A stretch of DNA of 64,000 nt, taken from positions 101,708 through 165,707 of the forward strand of contig NZ_JADEYH010000013.1 of assembly GCF_017114865.1 (NCBI RefSeq), written 5' to 3'. The notes under the pieces are model-generated. The model had not been told where the DNA came from. It searched no databases and saw only the letters and a list, made by a program, of their open reading frames with translations. Below, piece after piece: positions 57,251 to 64,000 of this stretch. This stretch comes from Streptomyces verrucosisporus. GTDB taxonomy: Bacteria > Actinomycetota > Actinomycetes > Streptomycetales > Streptomycetaceae. Positions within the stretch are counted from its first letter, which is position 1; each line of letters starts with the position of its first letter. A program made the position numbers and the translations under genes.

Positions 57251-58339
57251 ATGGGAACAGGGGGCGACGTGGAGGGTCCGGAGAACACGGAGCGCGTACG
57301 GCAGGCGGCCGGGGAACGGGCCGCAGGGGCGGTCCGGGCGGGGGACGAGGCGGCGTTCGCCGAACTCGCCGAGTCCTGCCGCCACGAGTTGCGGGTGCAC
57401 TGCTACCGGATGCTCGGCTCCTTCACCGACGCCGAGGACATGGTCCAGGAGACGCTGCTGCGTGCCTGGCGCCATCGGGAGACCTTCCGGGGCCGGGCCC
57501 CGTTCCGCGCCTGGCTCTACCGGATCGCCACCAACGCCTGCCTCGACGCCCTGGACGGACCGGCCCGCAGGCGGGAGATCACGGCGGCGGTGGACAGCGC
57601 GGGAGGGTCCGCTCGTTCCGCGACGGCGGAGGTCACCTGGCTGCAGCCGTACCCGGACCGGCTGCTGGACCTCGCCGGGCCGGCCGGCGGCGATCCGGAG
57701 GCGGCGGCGATCGCCCGGGAGACGGTCGAACTGGCCTTCCTCGCCGCGATCCAGCACCTCCCGCCCCGGCAGCGGGCGGTACTGATCCTGCGGGACGTGG
57801 CCGGCTGGTCCGCGCCGGAGACCGGCGAGGTCCTGGAGATGAGCACCGCCTCGGTCAAGAGCGCCCTCCAGCGCGCCCGCGCCACCTTGCGGGAGAAGCT
57901 GCCCGAGCGGCGTACGCAGTGGCGGGCCGCCATGGCTCCCGGTGAGTCCGAACGTGCCCTGCTCCGGCGATACGTCACCGCGTCCCGCCGGGGCGACATG
58001 CGGGAACTGGCCGCGCTGCTGCGCGAGGACGCCCGCCAGACCATGCCGCCCGCCCACCTGGTGTTCGACGGACGCGCCGCGATCCTCGACATGTGGCGGC
58101 CGGTCCTGGAGGGCGACCGGACGTGGGGCGACTGGCACTGCGTCCCGCTGGCGGTCAACCGGCAGCCCGCGGTGGCGAACTACGTACGGCGCCCCGGCGA
58201 GGACGTGTACACGGCGGTCAACATCGACGTCCTGTGCGTCGAGGACGGCCTGATCGCCGAGATCACCACCTTCGGCCCGGAGGCGCTGCCCGCCGCCGGG
58301 CTCGGCCTGACCGCCCGCCCTGCGGAGACAACTGCGTGA
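57251..58339 (+). CDS. ECF sigma factor with SnoaL-like C-terminal domain
   Basis: 362 residues. Sigma region 2 reads CYRMLGSFTDAEDMVQETLL and RAPFRAWLYRIATNACLDAL. Region 4 reads QHLPPRQRAVLILRDVAGWS and STASVKSALQRARATLREKL. The last 110 residues form a SnoaL/NTF2-like domain (LLRRYVTASRRGDMRELAAL, PPAHLVFDGRAAILDMW). This architecture is the SigX5/TIGR02960-type ECF class, in which the extra domain replaces an anti-sigma factor. ATG 57251 is used; a GTG at 57269 is an alternative. It probably drives the downstream gene. Confidence 0.92.
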   Translation: MGTGGDVEGPENTERVRQAAGERAAGAVRAGDEAAFAELAESCRHELRVHCYRMLGSFTDAEDMVQETLLRAWRHRETFRGRAPFRAWLYRIATNACLDALDGPARRREITAAVDSAGGSARSATAEVTWLQPYPDRLLDLAGPAGGDPEAAAIARETVELAFLAAIQHLPPRQRAVLILRDVAGWSAPETGEVLEMSTASVKSALQRARATLREKLPERRTQWRAAMAPGESERALLRRYVTASRRGDMRELAALLREDARQTMPPAHLVFDGRAAILDMWRPVLEGDRTWGDWHCVPLAVNRQPAVANYVRRPGEDVYTAVNIDVLCVEDGLIAEITTFGPEALPAAGLGLTARPAETTA

Positions 58340-58446
58340 CCCGCATCACTTTCGCGGACCGATTCCTTTCTCTCTCACCCTCCGTCATACGGGCGGCATC
58401 GCGGAGACGCGGACACCCCGTGACACAACGGTGGAAAGGAACGAGC

Positions 58447-58914
58447 ATGACGGAGAACGCCGAGCACACGGAGAGCGCCGGCGGCGCCCCGGCCCCCCGG
58501 CCCGACAAGGAGCTCAGGGCGCTGGACCGGCTGACCGGCTCCTGGCGGGTGACCGGCGGCGCCGAGGGCGCCGTCGTCTACCGGTGGATGGAGGGCGGCT
58601 TCTTCCTCCTCCAGGAGGTCGAGCTGGAGCAGTACGGGCAGCGCGTCACCGGGCTGGAGGTGATCGGCCGGGAGAAGCCCTTCGGCGCGGAGGAGCCGGG
58701 CGAGGACATCCGCTCCCGTTTCCACGACAGCCAGGGCAACACCTTCGACTACGTCTACGAGCTCGACGGGGACACCCTGACCATCTGGGCCGGTGAGAAG
58801 GGCTCACCCGCGTACTTCCGGGGCACCTTCGACTCCTCGGGCGACACCCTGACCGGCGCCTGGGTCTACCCCGGCGGCGGTGGCTACGACTCGGTGATGA
58901 CCAGGGCCGGATGA
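58447..58914 (+). CDS. Small lipocalin-like protein, probable sigma target
   Basis: 155 residues. A disordered start is followed by a beta-barrel-like sequence: ELRALDRLTGSWRVTGGAEG, VVYRWMEGGFFLLQEVELEQ, GNTFDYVYELDGDTLTIWAG and AYFRGTFDSSGDTLTGAWVY. It resembles DUF1579-type or lipocalin-like single-domain proteins that bind small ligands. GGAAAGGA precedes the ATG. It lies 107 bases after the ECF sigma gene, and such genes are often the direct target of that sigma class (inference). Confidence 0.72.
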   Translation: MTENAEHTESAGGAPAPRPDKELRALDRLTGSWRVTGGAEGAVVYRWMEGGFFLLQEVELEQYGQRVTGLEVIGREKPFGAEEPGEDIRSRFHDSQGNTFDYVYELDGDTLTIWAGEKGSPAYFRGTFDSSGDTLTGAWVYPGGGGYDSVMTRAG

Positions 58915-58938
58915 CCGGCCGGTCCGCGGCCGACCGGT

Positions 58939-59520
58939 CTACAGCCGGTCGATCGCGGTGAGGTCGATGTCGATGTCGAAGGGGACGGTGAGCTTCAGCC
59001 GGTCGTGGTGGATGCCGGTGGGCACATAGCCGCGCGTCGCGGGCTCCAGCTCGAAGACGTAGACGACCGGGCGGCGTCCCGTCCCCTTCTCGATCCGCCA
59101 GAAGTGCGGGATACCCGCCTCCGCGTAGAGCTGCGGCTTGCGCTTGCGGTCGCGCTCCTCCGAGTCCGGCGAGACGACCTCCGCGGCGAGTACGACGTCC
59201 TCGGCCCGGAAGCCGGTCTCCTCGGTGACGCCTTCCGCCCTCAGCACCGAGAGGTCCGGTTCGACGCGGTTGCGCCTGCCCAGTACGACGGCCATCTCCC
59301 GGCACACCCGCAGCTCGCCGGGAACGGTCTCGTGGAGTCCCCTCTCCAGCAGGAACATCACCAGCGAGTGGAAGTACTTCTGCGGGCTCACGAAGACCAG
59401 GCTCCCGTCGATCAGCTCCGTGTGGGGCGGGAGGTCCGGGATGCGGTCGAGATCGTCCGCTGTCCAGCCGTCCGGCGGCGGCACGGGCCACGAAGAGGCG
59501 GGCAGCGGCTCGGCGGTCAT
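58939..59520 (-). CDS. Uma2 family endonuclease-fold protein
   Basis: 193 residues. It has HTELIDGSLVFVSPQKYFHS, VEPDLSVLRAEGVTEETG (Asp), EDVVLAAEVVSPDSEERDRK (Glu) and KPQLYAEAGIPHFWRIEKG. GGGAGGAACC precedes the ATG. It converges on the lipocalin-like gene with 24 bases between stops. It is paralogous to the Uma2 gene on the other side of the sigma factor. Confidence 0.86.
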   Translation of the reverse strand: MTAEPLPASSWPVPPPDGWTADDLDRIPDLPPHTELIDGSLVFVSPQKYFHSLVMFLLERGLHETVPGELRVCREMAVVLGRRNRVEPDLSVLRAEGVTEETGFRAEDVVLAAEVVSPDSEERDRKRKPQLYAEAGIPHFWRIEKGTGRRPVVYVFELEPATRGYVPTGIHHDRLKLTVPFDIDIDLTAIDRL

Positions 59521-59573
59521 GGTTCCTCCCATGGGCGGGATTCTCGGCCTCACCCCAGCGTATCGACCCGAAA

Positions 59574-59617
59574 ACGCCCGCGCCGCCGCTCGAAGGGGTG
59601 AGCGGCGGCGCGGGCGT
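59574..59617 (-). terminator. Terminator after guaA
   Basis: 18-bp perfect stem (starting ACGCCCGCGCCGCC) with an 8-base loop, 37 bases past the guaA stop and before the promoter of the Uma2 gene. Confidence 0.9.
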
Positions 59618-59653
59618 TGGCGTTCGGGGACGTTCAGGAGGGCGCGGAGGGCG

Positions 59654-61252
59654 TCACTCCCACTCGATGGTCCCCGGCGGCTTGCTGGTGACGTCCAGCA
59701 CCACGCGGTTGACCTCGGCGACCTCGTTGGTGATGCGGGTCGAGATACGGGCCAGCGTCTCGTAGGGCAGGCGCGTCCAGTCGGCCGTCATCGCGTCCTC
59801 CGAGGAGACCGGGCGCAGCACGATCGGGTGTCCGTAGGTGCGGCCGTCGCCCTGGACGCCGACGGAGCGGATGTCGGCGAGCAGCACCACCGGGCACTGC
59901 CAGATGTCGCGGTCCAGCCCGGCCGCCGTCAGCTCCTCGCGGGCGATGGCGTCGGCCTCGCGCAGCAGGTCCAGGCGCTCCCTGGTGACCTCGCCGACGA
60001 TGCGGATGCCCAGACCGGGGCCGGGGAACGGCTGGCGGTGGACGATCTCCTCGGGCAGGCCCAGTTCCTGGCCGACCATCCGGACCTCGTCCTTGAACAG
60101 CTTGCGCAGCGGCTCCACGAGCTGGAACTGGAGGTCCTCGGGCAGTCCGCCGACGTTGTGGTGGGACTTGATGTTGGCGGTGCCGGTGCCGCCGCCGGAC
60201 TCCACCACGTCCGGGTAGAGGGTGCCCTGCACCAGGAACTCCACGGCCTCCTCACCGGAGCCGGCCTCGGCGACGATCTCGCTCGCGGCCTGCTCGAAGA
60301 CGCGGATGAACTCCCGGCCGATGACCTTGCGCTTCTCCTCCGGGTCGGAGACGCCGGCCAGTGCGTCCAGGAAGCGCTTCTCGGCGTCCACCACCTTGAG
60401 CTGGACACCGGTGGCGGCCACGAAGTCCTTCTCGACCTGCTCGGACTCGCCCTTGCGCATCAGCCCGTGGTCCACGTACACGCAGGTCAGACGCTCGCCG
60501 ATGGCCTTGTTGACCAGGGCGGCGGCCACCGCGGAGTCCACGCCGCCGGACAGGCCGCAGATGGCGCGCTTGGTGCCGACCTGGGCGCGGATGGCCGCGA
60601 CCTGCTCCTCGACGACGTTCGCGGCCGTCCAGGTCGGCTTCAGGCCCGCGCCCCGGTAGAGGAAGTGCTCCAGCACCTGCTGGCCGTACGTGGAGTGCAT
60701 CACCTCGGGGTGGTACTGCACGCCGTACAGCCTGCGCTCGTCGTCCTCGAAGGCCGCGACGGGGACGCCGCCGGTGGAGGCGGTGACGGTGAAGCCCTCG
60801 GGGGCGGCCGAGCAGGCGTCGCCGTGCGACATCCACACCGACTGCTCGGCGGGGGTGCCCTCGAAGAGGGTGGAGCCGGGCCGGGCGACGGTCAGGGCCG
60901 TGCCGCCGTACTCGCGGCGGCCGGTGTTGTCGACGGTGCCGCCCAGCGTCTGGGCCATCAGCTGGAAGCCGTAGCACATGCCGAAGACGGGCACCCCGGC
61001 CTCGAACAGCGCGCGGTCGATGCCGGGCGCGTCCTCGGCGTACACGGACGAGGGGCCGCCGGAGAGGATGATCGCCTTCGGGTTCCTGGCGAGCATCTCC
61101 GCCACCGGCATGGTGGAGGGGACGACCTCGCTGTAGACCCGGGCCTCGCGTACGCGGCGGGCGATGAGCTGGGCGTACTGCGCGCCGAAGTCGACGACGA
61201 GGACGGTGTCCGGTGCGTCGGGCGCGGTGGGCTCGGTGGGCTCTGATGCCAC
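59654..61252 (-). CDS. guaA: GMP synthase (glutamine-hydrolysing)
   Basis: 532 residues from the GTG at 61252. The glutaminase domain has [20 protein letters not shown], the nucleophile in [17 protein letters not shown] and His/Glu in [14 protein letters not shown]. The synthetase domain has the P-loop [20 protein letters not shown] and the C-terminal dimerisation part ending [12 protein letters not shown]. It makes GMP from XMP, ATP and glutamine. Full length and alone in its transcript. Confidence 0.96.
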   Translation of the reverse strand: MASEPTEPTAPDAPDTVLVVDFGAQYAQLIARRVREARVYSEVVPSTMPVAEMLARNPKAIILSGGPSSVYAEDAPGIDRALFEAGVPVFGMCYGFQLMAQTLGGTVDNTGRREYGGTALTVARPGSTLFEGTPAEQSVWMSHGDACSAAPEGFTVTASTGGVPVAAFEDDERRLYGVQYHPEVMHSTYGQQVLEHFLYRGAGLKPTWTAANVVEEQVAAIRAQVGTKRAICGLSGGVDSAVAAALVNKAIGERLTCVYVDHGLMRKGESEQVEKDFVAATGVQLKVVDAEKRFLDALAGVSDPEEKRKVIGREFIRVFEQAASEIVAEAGSGEEAVEFLVQGTLYPDVVESGGGTGTANIKSHHNVGGLPEDLQFQLVEPLRKLFKDEVRMVGQELGLPEEIVHRQPFPGPGLGIRIVGEVTRERLDLLREADAIAREELTAAGLDRDIWQCPVVLLADIRSVGVQGDGRTYGHPIVLRPVSSEDAMTADWTRLPYETLARISTRITNEVAEVNRVVLDVTSKPPGTIEWE

Positions 61253-61383
61253 GGGGCTGGCTGCCTTTCGGCGTGGATCTGGGCTGGGAAAGCCCAGTCT
61301 ACCGGGGGTGTGCACCCGATCGGCCGTCTCACCGTCCGGCCCTCCGCCCGTCCCGCTCCGTCTCCGGGTGCATACTGGACCGC

Positions 61384-61458
61384 ATGTTCGCGCGGACCTT
61401 CTGGTTTACCTATGGCACCGGCCCGGCCGGCTGCCATGGGATGCCGCACGCTGCGTGA
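61384..61458 (+). CDS. Aromatic-rich leader peptide upstream of chorismate mutase
   Basis: 24 residues, [20 protein letters not shown] plus four. Residues 2-10 contain Phe, Phe, Trp, Phe and Tyr, the end products downstream of chorismate plus Trp. Codon 8 is TTT and codon 10 is TAT, both rare in this GC-rich genome. A CATACT -10-like element at 61371-61376 places the start of transcription at or near the ATG, so translation is probably leaderless. The stop is followed by a 16-bp hairpin before the enzyme gene. This is the layout of a translational attenuation leader. Confidence 0.7.
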   Translation: MFARTFWFTYGTGPAGCHGMPHAA

Positions 61459-61478
61459 ACTACTGACGAGCGACTTCC

Positions 61479-61516
61479 CCAGGCGCCCCGGGCCGGTCAA
61501 GGCCCGGGGCGCCTGG
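61479..61516 (+). terminator. Attenuator hairpin before chorismate mutase
   Basis: 16-bp perfect stem (CCAGGCGCCCCGGGCC and its complement) with a 6-base loop (GGTCAA), 20 bases after the leader stop and 57 bases before the ATG of the enzyme gene. Seven bases of its left arm (61488-61494) could instead pair with GGCCCGG at 61420-61426 inside the leader, a possible antiterminator. Confidence 0.65.
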
Positions 61517-61573
61517 CGTGTCCCCGGGCACGGCCGGCACCGGGCGCGACGACCCCAGGAGGGACGTACGGCC

Positions 61574-61864
61574 ATGGCCACCACCACCCCTGCCCCGACC
61601 GAAGCCGGTACCGCATCCGCGGCCGACGAGCGGATCGCGCAGGACCGCGAGCGGATCGACGAACTGGACCGCCGGATCATCGATCTGGTGCAAGAGCGCA
61701 TGGAGGTCTCCGCCCGCATCCAGCGGGCCCGGATCGGCGCGGGCGGGCGCCGGGTGAACCTCTCGCGCGAGATGGGGATCCTCACCCGCTACCGCGAACG
61801 GCTGGGCCGGCCGGGCACCTCGCTGGCCATGACCCTGCTGGAGCTGTGCCGCGGACGCGTCTGA
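61574..61864 (+). CDS. Chorismate mutase (AroQ type)
   Basis: 96 residues. The AroQ helix-bundle pattern is clear: RIDELDRRIIDLVQERMEVS with the active-site Arg, IQRARIGAGGRRVNLSREMG with the second Arg, and LTRYRERLGRPGTSLAMTLL. It converts chorismate to prephenate, committing it to Phe and Tyr. GGAGGGAC supports this start, and an upstream extension in frame is not similar to the family. Expression is probably set by the leader peptide and hairpin upstream. Confidence 0.9.
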   Translation: MATTTPAPTEAGTASAADERIAQDRERIDELDRRIIDLVQERMEVSARIQRARIGAGGRRVNLSREMGILTRYRERLGRPGTSLAMTLLELCRGRV

Positions 61865-61962
61865 GCCCGCCGGACACCCCCGCACCCGCCGGGCACCTCA
61901 CCCGGAAACGACCACCCGTACGGCGCATTACCACGGCGGGGCGCGGTCGTTGGACCTGACGA

Positions 61963-62148
61963 CCCCAGAGCCGGCCGGGCGCCCGGAGGCGTGGGGGAGC
62001 GCATCGGAGCGATGAGACGCCGTCCTCCCTCGGGAGGTGAGGACGGGCGTCGTGGGACCTCGCTCCGGTGCAGTGGCCGGACGGCAGGGGACAGCGGTCC
62101 GGCCACGACCCAGCGGTCGGTCCCCGGGACGCCGGGGACCGACCGCTG
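61963..62148 (+). ncRNA. Candidate structured RNA (four hairpins)
   Basis: Four successive stem-loops: CCCCA/TGGGG around CCGGGCGCCCGG (61963-61996); a long stem GCATCGGAGCGA / TCGCTCCGGTGC enclosing GACGCCGTCCTC / GAGGACGGGCGTC with one bulged G (62001-62071); GTGGCCGGAC / GTCCGGCCAC (62073-62106); and a 17-bp perfect stem with a GACG loop (62111-62148) that looks like a terminator. It lies 99 bases after the chorismate mutase stop. I match it to no known class. It may be a 3' UTR or an independent small RNA. The rest of the 61865-62501 gap shows nothing clear. Confidence 0.45.
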
Positions 62149-62501
62149 CGTGGTTCCGACTCCGCCGCCCCCTCCACCTCCGCCGGCTTTACCGCGTCCA
62201 CCTGCGGGAAGTGCCCGGACGAATGAGGACCCCGAAGGGTTGCGCGGCTTTCCGTCACGAATTCGCCACACGGACAACACGGCCGGCTGTGACATGCGGC
62301 ACACCGAAACCTGGGTGAGAGTGGGCAACTGCCCGCTTCCGTCCCCTATGCGGCGCCGGTCCGCACGCGGCGCCGGCCACGGGCTCGAAAACGCATCCGC
62401 GCAAGCTCCCGCTCCGCCCGTACTCTGCTGCCGGTCCGACGCGCCGACTGCGCGAGGGCTCCCTTCACCTTCCCTTTCGCCTCAAAGCAGATGAGGTATC
62501 C

Positions 62502-63662
62502 ATGAAGCTTCGCCGTGCCCTCGCGGCCGCCGCCGCCACGGCCGTCATCGCGCCCGTCGCGCTGCTCGCGGCGCCCGCCGCGTACGCCGACGACCACGAG
62601 ACCACCTCCGTGGAGAACACGGAGACCCCCGCCCCGGAGAAGACTGACGGCGGGGAGGCCGACTCCCCCGCGACGGGCGACGAGGACGGGACCGGGGAAG
62701 ACGGGACCGACGCCCCCGCGACGGGTGGCGACGAGACCGAGGAGAACGGGACCGAGCCCCCGGCCACGGGTGACGGCGACGGCCGGGACGAGGACTCCGA
62801 CACCCCGGACGAGGGCGAGGAGACCCCCTCTCCCTCCCCCAGCCCCTCCGAGAGCGGGGGCCGGGACGAGGACGAGGCCGGCGAGGACGAGCCCTGGTCG
62901 CCCTACGAGTGCGAGAAGATCGACCTCGACGAGAACCTCAGCGCCGTCATCAACGGTCTGCCCAACAGGATCGTGGCGGGCTCCGGCTGGCACGACTTCA
63001 CGTTCTCGGTGAGGAACAGCTCCGACAGGACGCTGAAGAACGTCTACGTCGACGCCTTCGCCGAATACTCGGACGAGGTCGAGGAGTCGCTGTACGTGGA
63101 TCTGGCGCAGATCCAGTACAAGAACCCGCAGAACGGGAAGTGGACCGACTCCTACCAGGAGTACTACGAGGACGAGGACGGCAAGTTCGTCTTCAGCGGT
63201 TCCTTCGTGGGCATCATCGGCCAGCTCGACCCGAAGGCATCCGTCGACATGGAGCTGCGGGTCCGTATCGACGCCGCCGCGCCCGCCGGTTCCTCCTTCG
63301 CCATCAGCAACGCCGTCTACGCCGGTGAGGACCGGGGGGACTGCCGCGGCAACGGCGACTTCTACGAGTTCACCGTCCTCAAGGCCGGCAGCGACCCGGG
63401 GAAGGTCGGCGACGCCGCCCCGAACGGCAAGAAGCCGCAGGGCGGCGGGAAGCCCCTGGGCGGCGGAAAGGCCCTGAGCGGCGAGAAGGCCGGTGAGAGC
63501 CGGACCCTGCCGGTCGACGGCAAGCTCGCCGAGACCGGTTCGTCCTCCGCGCTGCCGATGTTCGGTCTCGCGGGTGCCGCGGCCGTGGCGCTGGGCGCCG
63601 GTGCGATGTACGTCGTGCGCCGCCGGAGCGGCGCCGGGGCGGACACCTCCGCCGCAGCGTGA
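62502..63662 (+). CDS. Sortase-anchored (LAETG) surface protein
   Basis: 386 residues. A signal peptide ends near APAAYADD (about residue 29). An acidic Glu/Asp/Pro/Thr-rich stretch with ATGDE-like repeats runs to about residue 125. The middle is a folded beta-rich domain (LSAVINGLPNRIVAGSGWHD, FSVRNSSDRTLKNVYVDAFA, VDMELRVRIDAAAPAGSSFA). The C terminus is a wall-sorting signal: LAETG at about residue 344, a hydrophobic helix, and a terminal RRRSG. LAxTG is the sorting signal of the Streptomyces class E sortases. The exported protein should be wall-attached; its binding partner is unknown. Confidence 0.88.
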   Translation: MKLRRALAAAAATAVIAPVALLAAPAAYADDHETTSVENTETPAPEKTDGGEADSPATGDEDGTGEDGTDAPATGGDETEENGTEPPATGDGDGRDEDSDTPDEGEETPSPSPSPSESGGRDEDEAGEDEPWSPYECEKIDLDENLSAVINGLPNRIVAGSGWHDFTFSVRNSSDRTLKNVYVDAFAEYSDEVEESLYVDLAQIQYKNPQNGKWTDSYQEYYEDEDGKFVFSGSFVGIIGQLDPKASVDMELRVRIDAAAPAGSSFAISNAVYAGEDRGDCRGNGDFYEFTVLKAGSDPGKVGDAAPNGKKPQGGGKPLGGGKALSGEKAGESRTLPVDGKLAETGSSSALPMFGLAGAAAVALGAGAMYVVRRRSGAGADTSAAA

Positions 63663-63713
63663 CGGCGTGAACGCCGCGACGGCGTGAGCGTGCGGCCACG
63701 CCGTACGCGTATG

Positions 63714-63750
63714 TGGGAGGGGGGAGCGGCCGGGCCGCTCCCCCCTCCCA
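63714..63750. terminator. Bidirectional terminator
   Basis: 17-bp perfect stem (TGGGAGGGGGGAGCGGC and its complement) with a CGG loop, between the surface-protein gene and the convergent small gene at the window end. Confidence 0.9.
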
Positions 63751-63759
63751 CGCGTCCGC

Positions 63760-63996
63760 TCAGACCTCGGCGGCCCCGGCGGACTCCGCCGTCTCCGTCG
63801 TCTCCGCCGTCTCGGCCTCCGGCGCCGTCCGCTTCGGCGGAACGGCCGGGACCGGCAGCACCACCGGCAGCCTCAGCGCCGCGAACGCGTCCTCGGGCAC
63901 CGCCGGGGCCCGGGGTGGCACCACGGGCACGCGCACGTAGTCGGCGCCCTGCTCGGGGCGGGGGTCGGCCTCGCCCTTGTTGGGCCACAGGGACAT
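63760..63996 (-). CDS. Small hypothetical protein
   Basis: 78 residues, start and stop both within the window. A short charged start (MSLWPNKGEADPRPEQGADY) is followed by a Val/Pro-rich middle and an Ala/Glu/Thr-rich tail with TAETTETAE repeats. It lacks a signal peptide or known domain. It converges on the surface-protein gene, ending just before their shared terminator. The upstream context lies outside the window. Confidence 0.6.
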   Translation of the reverse strand: MSLWPNKGEADPRPEQGADYVRVPVVPPRAPAVPEDAFAALRLPVVLPVPAVPPKRTAPEAETAETTETAESAGAAEV

Positions 63997-64000
63997 CGCT

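Noticed and set aside
62111..62148. GACG loop considered as a guanidine-II riboswitch
   Set aside because: Only one hairpin has such a loop, the ACGR register is wrong, and no transporter gene follows.
61963..62148. Structured RNA considered as a cobalamin or other known riboswitch (both strands)
   Set aside because: The conserved core boxes of those classes are absent on either strand.

Overview
The window is high-GC actinobacterial chromosome and almost certainly Streptomyces. GTG and TTG starts, GTGA/ATGA stop-start overlaps, proline- and glycine-rich membrane proteins and actinomycete-only families (DUF397 with DUF5753 regulators, DUF6350/PerM, DUF5691, MoxR/SWIM loci, LAETG surface proteins) all fit. 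The order guaA, chorismate mutase, pcrA, M23 and NlpC/P60 hydrolases, icmB, sucCD, purNH, folD, mdh matches the Streptomyces core chromosome as I remember it, with accessory insertions. I saw no tRNA, rRNA, integrase, transposase or CRISPR array.

Layout. 1-5.7 kb: accessory genes, including a three-gene overlapping operon of small proteins divergent from a tiny GntR repressor, which resembles the regulatory end of an integrative element. 5.8-13.6 kb: one betaine operon (betB-like ALDH, betA-like GMC oxidase, proV, fused double permease, proX) that should make glycine betaine from choline and import it. 13.7-26.6 kb: central metabolism (mdh, folD-DUF3017, purN-purH, sucC-sucD) with membrane proteins, PerM and a membrane-anchored sigma-like protein. 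26.9-37.1 kb: a damaged NHLM-type peptide exporter spliced into a MoxR/DUF5682 operon, divergent from a SWIM-family/DUF5691 operon. The shared intergenic region carries two opposed copies of the PafBC (RecA-NDp) DNA-damage promoter motif. 37-45.5 kb: icmB, a lipase, an M23 peptidase, pcrA, a DUF1707 protein, and an NlpC/P60 hydrolase behind a ydaO-type c-di-AMP riboswitch. 45.5-53.2 kb: an XRE regulator with a frameshifted membrane partner, a beheaded ECF sigma gene, and a PspC protein divergent from a PspC-kinase/LuxR two-component pair with an operator array. 53.2-59.5 kb: a putative toxin-antitoxin pair, a WhiJ-like trio (ATPase, XRE-DUF5753, DUF397), a RibD-like reductase, two Uma2 genes and an ECF sigma factor with its probable target. 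59.6-64 kb: guaA, chorismate mutase behind an aromatic-rich leader peptide and hairpin (candidate attenuator), a four-hairpin RNA candidate, and a sortase-anchored surface protein.

Strongest candidates for something undescribed: the leaderless leader peptide rich in Phe, Trp and Tyr followed by a 16-bp hairpin before chorismate mutase; the structured RNA after that gene; and the opposed DNA-damage promoters driving an eroded MoxR/SWIM system whose DUF5682 gene runs into a peptide exporter. Two probable frameshifts (near 29320 and 46495) lie in short G/C runs and could be sequencing errors. Everything here was read by eye; family names rest on motif recognition, not on a database search.
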